Source: DASUPK01 sp963833375 (lineage in GTDB: Bacteria > Actinomycetota > Thermoleophilia > Solirubrobacterales > 70-9). Taken from it: 64,000 nucleotides of DNA. A program made the position numbers and the translations under genes. Below are positions 17,808 to 26,155 of this stretch, piece after piece (positions within the stretch are counted from its first letter, which is position 1; the number at the start of each line of letters is the position of its first letter). The notes beneath the pieces were generated by a model that had not been told where the DNA came from, did no database searches, and saw only the letters and a program-made list of their open reading frames with translations. Where the stretch lies: the NCBI GenBank assembly GCA_963833375.1, contig CAWHXR010000001.1:682001-746000 (forward strand), written 5' to 3'.

Positions 17808-18458
17808 ATGGAACGAATTCAGATCCTGATCTTCGATGGGTTCGACGACCTCGACGTCTTCGCGCCGTTCGAGATCCTGGCCGCCGCCGGCTTCGCGACG
17901 GAGCTGGTCACCCTCAGGCAGACCTGGTCGGTTCGATCGGCCCACGGCGCCTCGGTCCACCCGCACTCCGTGCTCGCGTCCGATCCGGACCTGCTCGTCG
18001 TGCCCGGTGGCGGTTGGGCCTCGAGAGCGCCGCGGGGCGCCTGGGCCGAGGTGCAGCGCGGGCAGCTGCCGTTGCGAATCGCCGAGCGGCACCGTAACGG
18101 GACCGTCGTCGCCGGCATCTGTTCCGGTGTGATGCTCTTGGCGGCGACCGGGATGTTGCGTGGCCGGCCGGCGGTCACCCACCGGGTGGCCCTGGACGAG
18201 CTTCGCGAATCCGGTGCCGACGTGCGCCGCGAGGCCCGCGTCGTGGACGACGGCGACGTGCTCACCGCCGGAGGTGTGACCTCGGCAATCGATCTCGCGC
18301 TCCACATCGTCGAGCGAGAGCGAGGCCAGGAGGCGGCGGCGGCCGGCGCGCGGCGCATCGAGTACCAGCGCAGAGGCCCGGTGCTGCAGACGGCATCCAG
18401 CGCGACCGCGAAGGTCACCGGCCCAGCGCCGCGCGCATTGAGCGCCGGGCGCTGGTGA
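17808..18458 (+). CDS. DJ-1/PfpI family protein
   Basis: 216 residues. IQILIFDGFDDLDVFAPFEIL is the N-terminal strand with the conserved acidic residue; VVAGICSGVMLLAATGML contains the nucleophile cysteine at the elbow; AGGVTSAIDLALHIVER closes the fold. There is no C-terminal AraC domain, so it is more likely an isonitrile-hydratase-like or glyoxalase III-like enzyme than a regulator. It starts 9 nt after the flavoenzyme stop and is probably co-transcribed with it. Confidence 0.82.
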   Translation: MERIQILIFDGFDDLDVFAPFEILAAAGFATELVTLRQTWSVRSAHGASVHPHSVLASDPDLLVVPGGGWASRAPRGAWAEVQRGQLPLRIAERHRNGTVVAGICSGVMLLAATGMLRGRPAVTHRVALDELRESGADVRREARVVDDGDVLTAGGVTSAIDLALHIVERERGQEAAAAGARRIEYQRRGPVLQTASSATAKVTGPAPRALSAGRW

Positions 18459-18643
18459 ACACCTCCGGGTTGCGCCACAGCTGGAAGCCGTAGCTGGCCG
18501 CTGCCGCCAGGGGCGTTGAGCTGGAAGGCCACGTCGGCTGCCTCGGTGTCTGGCGGGAGCTCGCCGGGTGCTCGAGCCGGGCGAGAGCTTCGAGCCCGTC
18601 CTCGGCCCCGTGAACGGCTGATGGCGGGACAATCAGATAGGAC
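18459..18643. other. Intergenic stretch with possible decayed coding
   Basis: No credible intact gene. On the reverse strand ASYGFQLWRNPEVFTSARR ends in a stop just inside the DJ-1 gene and has the feel of a protein C terminus, but no start or family can be assigned. Confidence 0.25.
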
Positions 18644-19433
18644 ATGGCACCGCAGGTCGGCCAGGCGCTACGCGAGGCCCGTACCGGGCGGGGGATCGAG
18701 CTGACGGAGGTCGAGCGGGTCACCAAGATCCGCGTCAAGTTCCTGCGCGCGATGGAGGAGGACCGGTGGGAGGAGCTGCCGGGGCCCTACTACGCCCGCG
18801 GTTTCCTCTCGACCTACGCGCGGTTCCTCGGTCTCGACGAGGAAGCGCTGGTAGACGAGTACGGAAGCACCTTCGAGGGAGCCGATCGGGCGGAGCCGAT
18901 CCCGGCTCGGGTGGTGCACCCGGGCGGCGTCGCCAAGCACCACCGTTCGACCAAATCCGTGCTGCTGCCGATCGCTGGTCTCGCCGCGCTGGTGGCCGTG
19001 GGCCTCGTGGTCGTCGGCTCCCTCGGGAGCTCGAGCGACGGCGGCAAGGAGACCCATCACGGTGGGAAGGGGAAGGGCGGCTCCGCCCGCACGACTACCA
19101 CCGGCACGACCCCGGCTGCGACTGCCGGAGCGCTCCCGGCGGGGCAGGGCTCCGCGGTCTCGCTCGAGCTTCGCTCGACCGCCGCCGTCTGGGTGTGCCT
19201 CGTCGACGATCAGGGCCGCGCCCTGGTCAATGGCGAGACGCTGACCGCCGGCGAGGCGCGGGGTCCGTTCGACGGTCCGGCGTTCGAGATGACGTTCGGC
19301 AACGGCTCGGTTGGAGATGACGGTCGACGGCGAGCGGGCAAAGGTTCCGCCTGCGGCGGAGCCTCTCGGCTACCGGGTCACCCCGAGCGGCACGAGCAAG
19401 CTCGCCCCCTCTGCTCAGCCCAACTGCCTCTAG
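18644..19433 (+). CDS. RodZ-like membrane-anchored helix-turn-helix protein, frameshifted near the C terminus
   Basis: Residues about 5-70 form the RodZ-type HTH (GQALREARTGRGIELTEVERVTKI, then PYYARGFLSTYARFLGLD). One membrane helix follows at about 106-128 (LLPIAGLAALVAVGLVVVG), then a low-complexity Gly/Ser/Thr linker and a DUF4115-like beta domain. As sequenced the frame runs on to 19447 with an unnatural tail. Dropping one G at 19312-19314 gives EMTVDGERAKVPPAAEPLGY, YRVTPSGTSKLAPSAQPNCL and a stop at 19431-19433, which overlaps the convergent GNAT stop. Length would be 262. RodZ links cell-shape machinery to the membrane; a regulatory role is also possible. Confidence 0.75.
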
Positions 19434-20053
19434 CTCGACCCAGCTGAACGCGGATCCCGCCACATGCAGCCCACCGTCGGCTCGCCGCCCGGTGCGGCGA
19501 ACTCGCCGACCTGGACGAAGCCGAGCCGCTCGTAGCGGTGATCGTTGGCCCTGTTGCTCGACTCGAGGTAGGCCGGCATCCCCAGGGCGTCGATCTCCTC
19601 GAGGTTGGCGGCGAGCAGGCCCATCCCCTTGCCCTGCCCCCGGTGGTCGGGGTGGGTGCCGAGCAGGCTGAGGTAGAAATGCGGCTCCTCACGCGGGTGG
19701 TTGGAGTCGAAGCTCTCGACGAGAGTGAGCACGTCTTCGGCGTGAGAGCCCACCAGGCTGCGAACCAGCGGCTCCAAGGCGGCTTCGTCCTCGGCGCTCA
19801 GCTCGGGCTCGCCCGGCGGAATCCAGAGCGAGGCGGCTCCTCCGTCCTCGGTCATCCAGACCCATCCATAGGGAACGGCGCTGCGCATGAAGAGCCCCCA
19901 GAGAGCGCGGTGGTGCTCCGTTCGCCTCTCGGGATCGGGAAATGCCCAGCTCCAGGTCGGATCCTCGTAGAAGGCGAGCACGAAGAGCTCGGTCACCTCG
20001 TCGGCCTCGGCCGCGGTCACTCGCCGGGCTGCAGATGCGGATCCGCCGGTCAT
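19430..20053 (-). CDS. GNAT family N-acetyltransferase
   Basis: 207 residues. FYLSLLGTHPDHRGQGKGMGLLAANLEEIDALG is the acetyl-CoA-binding motif A (Q/RxxGxG form), followed by YLESSNRANDHRYERLGFV, the usual motif B region. The substrate cannot be predicted. Its TAG stop and the corrected stop of the RodZ-like gene share the palindrome CTAG at 19430-19433. Confidence 0.85.
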   Translation of the reverse strand: MTGGSASAARRVTAAEADEVTELFVLAFYEDPTWSWAFPDPERRTEHHRALWGLFMRSAVPYGWVWMTEDGGAASLWIPPGEPELSAEDEAALEPLVRSLVGSHAEDVLTLVESFDSNHPREEPHFYLSLLGTHPDHRGQGKGMGLLAANLEEIDALGMPAYLESSNRANDHRYERLGFVQVGEFAAPGGEPTVGCMWRDPRSAGSS

Positions 20054-20161
20054 GCCGGGGGATTATCGCCACCGCTGGGCTGGATGTCCTCGGCAGAAGA
20101 AAAGGGGGCTCGAACTGTCGGCGAACGTGTTCGTCGCCGAGCTCACCCACTTCTTCAGTTC

Positions 20162-21046
20162 CTAGCCGTATTTCTCAGCGCTCCGGCGCGCGGCCTCCTC
20201 GAGCCGCTCCGCGAGCCGGTTCATGCCGCGCTCGCGGGCTGCTCTGGCGGCGCCGCGATAGTCCGTCCGCTTGTCGCGGGGGCGGCGGACCTTTTCGGTA
20301 CGCAGGGTGGCGATCTCCTTGAAGGCGAGCAGCTGCTCGCGGTCGCCGGTCAGGGCGGTCCGCAGCGCGGGGCGCGTCTCCCGGATCGCGGAGTCGAGGA
20401 CCTTCTCGAGCGAGCCGTGCTTGCGCAGCAGCTCGACGGCCGTCTTCTCGCCGACGCCCTTGGCGCCCGGGATCCCGTCCGATGGGTCGCCCCGGAGCGC
20501 GATCAGGTCGGGGACGAGCCTGGGCGGGATGCCGTAGCGCTCCTTCACCTCCGCCGGTCCCATCGGCTGGCCCCCCTGTTTGCCGGTGCTGACGTAGAGG
20601 ACCTTGGTGGACCCGCTGGCGCACTGGAACATGTCGCGGTCACCCGTCATCAGCAGGGTTCGGCCGCCGGCCTTCTCCTCGCTCTCGGCGAAGGAGTGGA
20701 GCAGGTCGTCGGCCTCCAGCGTCTCGCTGCCGGCGACGGTCCAGCCGAAGGCGCCGAAGAAGTCGGCCGAGTCCTCCCACTGGGGACCCAGCTCATTGGG
20801 AAACGCGGCCTCGCGATCGGAGTGGTACGCCGGGAACAGCTCGACGCGGTAGGCGGCGGCATCCGGTCCGAAGCAGAGCACGACGGCCCGCGGGTCGTGC
20901 TTCTCGACCTCGCGCAGGATCAGGTTCGCCGTCCCGAGCAGCGCGTTGACCGGCTTGCCGTCCGGGCCCTTGATCGACTTCGGCAGCGCGTAGAAGGCGC
21001 GGAACAGCATCGAGGGTGCGTCGACGGCCAGCAGGGGGCGGGGCAC
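20162..21046 (-). CDS. 5'-3' exonuclease / flap nuclease (PolA N-terminal domain type)
   Basis: 294 residues. LLAVDAPSMLFRAFYALP holds the first metal-binding Asp; ETLEADDLLHSFAE and LLMTGDRDMFQCA give the acidic cluster; the helix-hairpin-helix DGIPGAKGVGEKTAVELL binds the DNA duplex. There is no polymerase domain, so this is a stand-alone ExoIX-type or RNase H/flap-type nuclease acting on Okazaki-type flaps. The start is GTG 21046. The gene stands alone, 33 nt from the PAP2 gene. Confidence 0.88.
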   Translation of the reverse strand: MPRPLLAVDAPSMLFRAFYALPKSIKGPDGKPVNALLGTANLILREVEKHDPRAVVLCFGPDAAAYRVELFPAYHSDREAAFPNELGPQWEDSADFFGAFGWTVAGSETLEADDLLHSFAESEEKAGGRTLLMTGDRDMFQCASGSTKVLYVSTGKQGGQPMGPAEVKERYGIPPRLVPDLIALRGDPSDGIPGAKGVGEKTAVELLRKHGSLEKVLDSAIRETRPALRTALTGDREQLLAFKEIATLRTEKVRRPRDKRTDYRGAARAARERGMNRLAERLEEAARRSAEKYG

Positions 21047-21079
21047 GCCCCGGACGCTAACGCGAGGTGCCCGGCCGGG

Positions 21080-22084
21080 TCAGCCGGCCTGGCCCTCGGG
21101 CTGCGCCTCGGCGGCCGGCGCGGTCCGCGGCTGTCGGCGCCGCTCCGCCACCCAGTCCACGGCGTAGACCGCCGCGCCCGCATAGGCCCAGCCGAGCAGG
21201 ATGTCGATCAGGTAGTGCTCGCCCAGGTAAATCAGCGAGAACGCCATGCCGAGCGGATAAGCGAGCAGCAACGGTCGCCAGCGCCGGTTGACGCGCGGCC
21301 AGAGGAACACGCAGATCATCATCGTGTAGCCGGCGTGCAGCGAGGGGACCGCCGCGACGTCGTTGCCCCAGTCGGTGCCCTTCTGGAACATCGCCCCCGC
21401 TTTCGGCACCGGCAGGTTGTTGACCACCGCGTGGGTGATCCGGTACGTGTGCGGCAGGTAGCCGTGATCGCCGGCCAGCCAGGGCGGGGCGGCCGGGAAG
21501 ATCACGTAGGTGACCAGCCCCATCGCGGCCAGCAGGACGATGCAGGCGGCGAAGCGATGGAACCACTGGTACCGATAGAGCCAGATGCCCACCGCCACGA
21601 GCAGGGTCGCGAAGAAGTGCGAGAACCAGAACGAGAACGCCGCGTAGTCCCAGAAGTGCAGATGGCCCGGCGTGTAGAGCGCGTCCTGCAGGTGGATCGA
21701 GGGGACCTGGCCGAGGCCGAGGATCTTGTCCGCCTCCACCGGCGGCTGCCAGTGGATCGGAAAGAGGTTGCCGTCGGCCACCCCGCGGAGCAGGTCGTAG
21801 GCGAGCAGCGCGACGATGATCGGCAGCCAGTCCTTGATCAGCCGCCGGACCGAGTGCTGTCCGTCTCCGATGGAAAAGGCCAGCATGAGGACGACGATCC
21901 AGACGAAGATCCAGTCCTGGGAGTAGGGGAGGCCGACCCGGTTGATCACCGCCGCCGTGCCGAGCAGGAAGAGCGCGGGCAGGGCGACGCGGGCGACCCA
22001 GTGTGACCGCCATCCTCGGTTCGGGTTCCTCCTTCGGTCGCCTGCCTTGGAGGCGCTCGCCTCGGCGACCGCGGTGCCGCTCAT
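21080..22084 (-). CDS. PAP2 superfamily membrane phosphatase (inositolphosphotransferase-like)
   Basis: 334 residues with six or more membrane helices. AAVPSLHAGYTMM and LGEHYLIDILLGW are the second and third phosphatase motifs with the catalytic histidines; the first motif is weak, as in the PAP2_3 / inositol phosphorylceramide synthase-like group. Likely substrates are lipid phosphates or phosphatidylinositol head groups at the membrane surface. It has a basic cytosolic N terminus (GDRRRNPNRGWRSH). Confidence 0.82.
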   Translation of the reverse strand: MSGTAVAEASASKAGDRRRNPNRGWRSHWVARVALPALFLLGTAAVINRVGLPYSQDWIFVWIVVLMLAFSIGDGQHSVRRLIKDWLPIIVALLAYDLLRGVADGNLFPIHWQPPVEADKILGLGQVPSIHLQDALYTPGHLHFWDYAAFSFWFSHFFATLLVAVGIWLYRYQWFHRFAACIVLLAAMGLVTYVIFPAAPPWLAGDHGYLPHTYRITHAVVNNLPVPKAGAMFQKGTDWGNDVAAVPSLHAGYTMMICVFLWPRVNRRWRPLLLAYPLGMAFSLIYLGEHYLIDILLGWAYAGAAVYAVDWVAERRRQPRTAPAAEAQPEGQAG

Positions 22085-22107
22085 CCGAAAAGCCTAGAGC
22101 AGCCGTC

Positions 22108-23364
22108 TCATGCAGCCCAGCGGACGGGCAGGCTCTTGAGCTGGTTGAGGAACGCTGAGACGGCGGGCTCGGGCTTGCCGGCCAGCTGCATGTTCGGGAA
22201 GCGCCTCAGCGTCTCCTCGAAGAGGATCTTGAGCTCCAGTCGCGCCAGGGCCGAGCCGAGGCAGAAGTGGCGGCCGCCGGCCCCGAAGGCCTGGTGCTCG
22301 GGGTTGCGGTGGACGTCGAAGCGGTTCGCGTCCTCGTAGACGTCCTCGTCCCGGTTCGACGAGACGTACCACATGATCACCTTGTCGCCCTCGGCGATCG
22401 GCTGCCCCGCGATCTCGCTTTCGCGGGTCGCGGTCCGCCGGAAGTGGGCGAAGGCGGGATACATCCGCAGGCACTCCTCCACCGCACCCGGGATCAGGGA
22501 GGGATCGTCGACGAGCAGCTTCATCTGGTCGGGATGCTCGAGCAGTGCCCGCATGCCGCTGGCGAACGTCGCTCGCGTCGAGTCGTTGCCCGCCGCGACC
22601 AGCAGGAAGAAGCCCATCACGATTTCGTGCTCCTCGAGCTTCTCGCCGTCGACCTCGGCGTGCACGAGGACGCTGGTCAGGTCGTCGGTGGGATTCTCGC
22701 GTCGCTCGGCGATCATCAGGCGGCAGCGCTCGAAGAGCTCCGGGATGTCCTTCTCGAGGATCTGCTCGAGCCCACCGGGGTTGAGATCGTCGTCGCCGAG
22801 GCCCAGCGACGAGTTCACGATCCTGGCCCAGATCTCATCGTCCTCCTCGGGGATGCCCATGAAGCTGCCGATCACGCGAGAGACGACGGGCTGGGCGATC
22901 TCGGTGACCAGGTCGCAGCCGCCCTGCGGCGCGATGTCGTCGAGGACGCGCTCGGCGATCGCCCGGATCCGCCCCTCGTGCTCCGCGATCCGCTTGGGAG
23001 TGAAGCCGCGCTGGAAGAGCATCTTGAGGCGGTCGTGTTTCGGCGGGTCCTGGGCGATGAACATCGCCCGGGCGAGCTCGAGCGGGATCGCGTGGGTGAG
23101 CCCCGTGACCCCGCCTCGCTCGGAGGAGTAGGTCTTCCAGTCGAGGCTCACCTCGCGGACGTCCTCGGCCTTGGTCACGGACCAGAAGCCGGCTTCGTTG
23201 GGGTACTCGTTGATCTCCGACCAGTGGACGGGGCAGCGCCCGCGAAGCTCCTTGAAGATCTCGTGGGGAGGGCCCTCCTGCCAGTGCTCGCGGTCCGTGA
23301 CGTCGAGAGCCTCGAGGTCCTCGACCGACTCGTGGGCGAGCTCTTCCTGGGCCGGCCGGTTCAT
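22108..23364 (-). CDS. Cytochrome P450 (CYP125/CYP142/CYP124-like)
   Basis: 418 residues. I-helix AAGNDSTRA, K-helix EECLRMYP and the heme loop FGAGGRHFCLG (Cys is the thiolate ligand) are all intact. The C-terminal half resembles actinobacterial P450s acting on steroid side chains and methyl-branched lipids, but the substrate is inferred. GGAGG abuts ATG 23364 with no spacing, which is unusual; no nearby alternative start is convincing. A 7-6-7 inverted repeat lies 15 bp upstream. No ferredoxin or reductase gene is adjacent. Confidence 0.9.
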   Translation of the reverse strand: MNRPAQEELAHESVEDLEALDVTDREHWQEGPPHEIFKELRGRCPVHWSEINEYPNEAGFWSVTKAEDVREVSLDWKTYSSERGGVTGLTHAIPLELARAMFIAQDPPKHDRLKMLFQRGFTPKRIAEHEGRIRAIAERVLDDIAPQGGCDLVTEIAQPVVSRVIGSFMGIPEEDDEIWARIVNSSLGLGDDDLNPGGLEQILEKDIPELFERCRLMIAERRENPTDDLTSVLVHAEVDGEKLEEHEIVMGFFLLVAAGNDSTRATFASGMRALLEHPDQMKLLVDDPSLIPGAVEECLRMYPAFAHFRRTATRESEIAGQPIAEGDKVIMWYVSSNRDEDVYEDANRFDVHRNPEHQAFGAGGRHFCLGSALARLELKILFEETLRRFPNMQLAGKPEPAVSAFLNQLKSLPVRWAA

Positions 23365-23378
23365 CCTCCGCGCAGCGT

Positions 23379-23398
23379 AACTGGCCAGCCAGCCAGTT
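23379..23398. promoter_or_regulatory. Operator-like inverted repeat upstream of the P450
   Basis: AACTGGC-CAGCCA-GCCAGTT is a perfect 7-6-7 inverted repeat, a size typical of TetR-family sites. It is centred about 25 bp upstream of the P450 start and 58 bp upstream of the divergent SDR stub. The regulator is unknown. Confidence 0.5.
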
Positions 23399-23445
23399 TC
23401 CAGCCCGATCGCGTGGCGGGCCCCGGCTCGTTAAGGTCGCGCCCC

Positions 23446-23607
23446 GTGAACGGGGAGCGATCGGTCGAGGCGACTGCGGAGGAGACCCAGGGGACCGCCT
23501 GGGAGGTGGCCTACGGCGCGGTCTTCCTGCTCTCGAGGGAGAGCAGCTACGTCACCGGCCAGAGCCTCGTCGTGGACGGCGGCCTCACCGTGGGGCCGCG
23601 AGCATGA
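23446..23607 (+). pseudogene. C-terminal stub of a short-chain dehydrogenase
   Basis: From GTG 23446 the 53 residues include WEVAYGAVFLLSRESSYVTG and QSLVVDGGLTVGPRA, the invariant C terminus of classical SDR enzymes. The Rossmann domain and the YxxxK site are missing. Its TGA overlaps the next ATG, as if the original operon was intact downstream and the first four fifths of the gene had been deleted. Not expected to be active. Confidence 0.65.
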
Positions 23608-24164
23608 GCCCCAATCCCCGCGTCCCGCCGCTCCCGCCGGAGGAGTGGAGCGACGATCTGCGGCCGATCCTCGAGGCGGTTCCGTCCGGGATCGACCGCC
23701 GCCTGGGCGACAACAACATCTTCCCGACCTTCGCGCGGCATCCCGACCTCTTCCGCGCCTGGCTGCCCTTCGGCGGATACCTGCTGACGGCGGGCAAGCT
23801 CTCGGGCCGCGACCGCGAGCTGCTCGTCCTGCGCACGGCGGTCCTCTGCGAGTCCTCCTACGAGTGGGGTCAGCACGTGCGGATCTCGCTCGACGGCGGG
23901 ATCGAGCGCGGGACGATCGACCGGGTGCTCGAGGGTCCCGATGCGGAGGGCTGGAGCGCGCACGAGGCGGCGCTGCTGCGGGCCGCGGACGAGCTCCACG
24001 AGAGCTCGCGGATCTCCGACGCGACCTGGGAGAGGCTGGCCGAGACCTACGACACCCACCAGCTGATGGAGGCCACCATGGTCGTCGGCCACTACCACCT
24101 GGTCGCCTTCGCCCTGAACAGCTTCGGCGTCGAGCTGGACGAGGGGCTCGAGCCGCTGCCGTAG
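23604..24164 (+). CDS. Carboxymuconolactone decarboxylase (CMD/AhpD-like) family protein
   Basis: 186 residues. DRELLVLRTAVLCESSYEWGQHVRIS is the family core, with Cys and the His three residues after Trp. Only one Cys of the AhpD CxxC pair is present, so it is not a classical peroxidase partner. Together with the SDR stub (4-nt overlap) and the P450 it suggests a former ring- or lipid-degradation locus. Confidence 0.82.
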   Translation: MSPNPRVPPLPPEEWSDDLRPILEAVPSGIDRRLGDNNIFPTFARHPDLFRAWLPFGGYLLTAGKLSGRDRELLVLRTAVLCESSYEWGQHVRISLDGGIERGTIDRVLEGPDAEGWSAHEAALLRAADELHESSRISDATWERLAETYDTHQLMEATMVVGHYHLVAFALNSFGVELDEGLEPLP

Positions 24165-24182
24165 GGCTCTAGGGTTCGGCGC

Positions 24183-24636
24183 GTGAAGCCCGTCACCGTC
24201 ACGGTCGAGGTCCCGAACTCGACGCACGAGGTCTACGAGTACCTCGACGTGCTCGGCAACCACGAGCAGTTCATGGACCACTTCATGGTCGACTGGAAGC
24301 TCTCGGGCCCCAAGCGAGGGGTGGGGGCCAAGGCGAACGTCCGCGTGAAGGCCACGGCCGAGAAGGACTGGACCGACATCGAGGTGGTGGAGGCGGACTC
24401 GGGGCGAAAGCTCGTGGAGGAGGCGACCGGCGGCTCGCGCGGCAAGCGGCGCACCAGGGGCACATATCTCCTCGAGGCGCTCCCGGACGGCGGCACGCGG
24501 ATCACCTTCGAACTCGAGTTCCTGCAGCTGCCGGCCGGCGAGCGGATCATGGGGCCGCTCAACCGCGCCTACCTCAAGCGCGTCAACGGCAAGGCGATGA
24601 AGCGCCTCGCCGAGCACTCGCCGCGCTCTCGGCTGA
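24183..24636 (+). CDS. SRPBCC (START/polyketide cyclase-like) family protein; 3' end uncertain
   Basis: VTVTVEVPNSTHEVYEYLDV and NHEQFMDHFMVDWKL begin an SRPBCC fold, and TRITFELEFLQLPAGERIMGP with LNRAYLKRVNGKAMKRLAEH is the C-terminal helix. The frame as given has no stop and runs straight into the lipoprotein signal peptide at 24663. A TGA at 24634-24636 lies in the next frame, so one more indel is likely. The start is GTG 24183 (VKPVTVT). Likely binds a small hydrophobic ligand. Confidence 0.65.
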
Positions 24637-24662
24637 ACAGAGGCGAGCTACATTGCTGGACC

Positions 24663-25146
24663 GTGCGGGTAGGGAAGACACTGCTGATCCTGGTTGCGGC
24701 GGCGCTGCTGGCGCTGGCCGCGGGCTGTGGCTCCGACTCGAGCGGCAACGACAGCACCCCCGCCGACGGTGTCGATCCCGTCGCCCACCTCGCCGATCCC
24801 CACCACCTCGACGCCCAGCACCGCGGCCGGGGTGGGGAAGAAGACGGGCTCCACCACGACCACCGCGGCCGGCGGCTCGGGCCCCTGCTCGATCCCCGAC
24901 GCCTTCCAGAACTTCAAGTACGCGGGCCTCGACTGCACGGCCGCCGTCGCCGTCGCCAGCGCCTGGGACCAGAACGGCAAGGACTGCAACACGGTCGACA
25001 ACCCCAATGTCGACGCCGGCTACCAGCGCACCTGCTCGGTGGAGGGCTTCACCTGCACCGCCAAGCGGGACGTGCACTCCGACGGGCGCTTCGTCACCTG
25101 CACGCAGGGTGGGCAGAGCGTCCGCTTCACCTGGCTGCCGGCCTAG
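24663..25146 (+). CDS. Small secreted lipoprotein, frameshifted
   Basis: From GTG 24663 the frame encodes a lipoprotein signal (TLLILVAAALLALAAGCGS; lipobox LAAGC, Cys near residue 22). The mature part lies in the +1 frame: TVSIPSPTSPIPTTSTPS, then SIPDAFQNFKYAGLDCTAA and VTCTQGGQSVRFTWLPA with several cysteines. Removing one C from the CCCCC run at 24760-24764 joins both parts into 160 residues. After the proline/threonine linker comes a compact Cys-rich domain of unknown function. Confidence 0.65.
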
Positions 25147-25205
25147 TTGACAGCGGGCACCCTTTGCTTCGTCAGGCCCCCGGCTAGTCTCTGATCAGAG
25201 GAGCA

Positions 25206-26155
25206 GTGGAAGAAGAACGTTCGCCGATAGGTCGCTCCGAACCCGAGCGAACCCCGCGAGATACCGTCGCCGGGCACAGCCAGAACGGAACAGTCGACTC
25301 GCTGCTCCAGGCGACGGGTCGTGCGATTGCGCCGGTGGCCCGCGCGGGGTGGCACGGTGCCCAAGGCATCGCGAAGCGACTCGGCATCGACCGTGCCGTC
25401 GACCGGGGTGTGGACCGGGCACTGGACAGCGAGACGGCGGCTGAGGCGACCGAGCGGCTGCTGAAGACCGATACCGCGAACCGGGTCTGGGAGAAGGTTC
25501 TGGAGAGCGACGAGGCGCAGAAGCTCGTCGAGCGGGTCGCGGAGGCGCCGGAGGTACGGTCGGCGATCGCGGCGCAGGGCGATCGGCGTGCTGGAGGACC
25601 TGCGCCGCGGGGTGCGGCGCGATTGCCCGCGGGCATCGACACGGTCGTGGAGAATGTGGCCAAGCGAAGATGCTCAGGAGGCCGGTGCGGGAGGCCAGCG
25701 TCCGATCTACGCCGGAACGCCGTCAGCCGGATTCTTGCCTGGCGATCGACGCTGGCGTGGTCTATGGGACCTTGCTCTTGATCTCCGCTGCGATCGCTTT
25801 CCTGGTGACGACCTTCAGCCCTGCGACCAGAACGCCGGACGGCCGGTGATCGCCATCGGGTCTCGCCTGGTTGTTGATCGCGGGCGCATACCTGGTCTTC
25901 TTCTGGTCCGCTGCGGGGCGCACCGCTCGGCATGTCCTTCGTCGGGATGCGGATGTTGGCGGAGGACGGCTCACCCGTCGGAGCCGGGACCGGCCATCCG
26001 CCGCGCCGATTTGGCTTCTACTCGCGGCGCCTGCCATCTCTTCCTCGGCTACTGGGGGGTGCTCTTCGAGCCGCGAGCGCCGCGGCTGGCCCGACCGCAG
26101 GGCCGGGACCGTCGTCTGCTACGCGGACCCGGAGCTGGACAAGGACCTGGCCTAG
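25206..26155 (+). pseudogene. RDD-family membrane protein gene broken by several frameshifts
   Basis: GTG 25206 opens a hydrophilic N-terminal region (AVDRGVDRALDSETAAEATE, KTDTANRVWEKVLESDEAQK). From about 25580 the coherent sequence jumps between frames: GIDTVVENVAKR, then AIDAGVVYGTLLLISAAIAF (the RDD helix), then WLLIAGAYLVFFWSAAGRTA, then GMSFVGMRMLAEDGSPVGAG, ending AGTVVCYADPELDKDLA at TAG 26153-26155. At least four indels are needed. The intact form would be an RDD-type membrane protein of roughly 300 residues. Either a true pseudogene or a local error cluster. Confidence 0.6.

Noticed and set aside
19538..22006. An 822-codon rightward open frame
   Set aside because: It is antisense to the GNAT, exonuclease and PAP2 genes, each with clear family motifs, and its translation is low-complexity and Arg/Gly/Pro/Val rich, typical of shadows in GC-rich DNA.
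24183..25187. A 334-residue SRPBCC-lipoprotein fusion
   Set aside because: A lipoprotein signal peptide in the middle of a cytosolic protein is implausible; the join is an effect of missing stop and a homopolymer indel.
25189..25200. CTCTGATCAGAG palindrome before the RDD gene
   Set aside because: Only 12 bp, next to a ribosome site, with no promoter boxes at proper spacing; could be chance.
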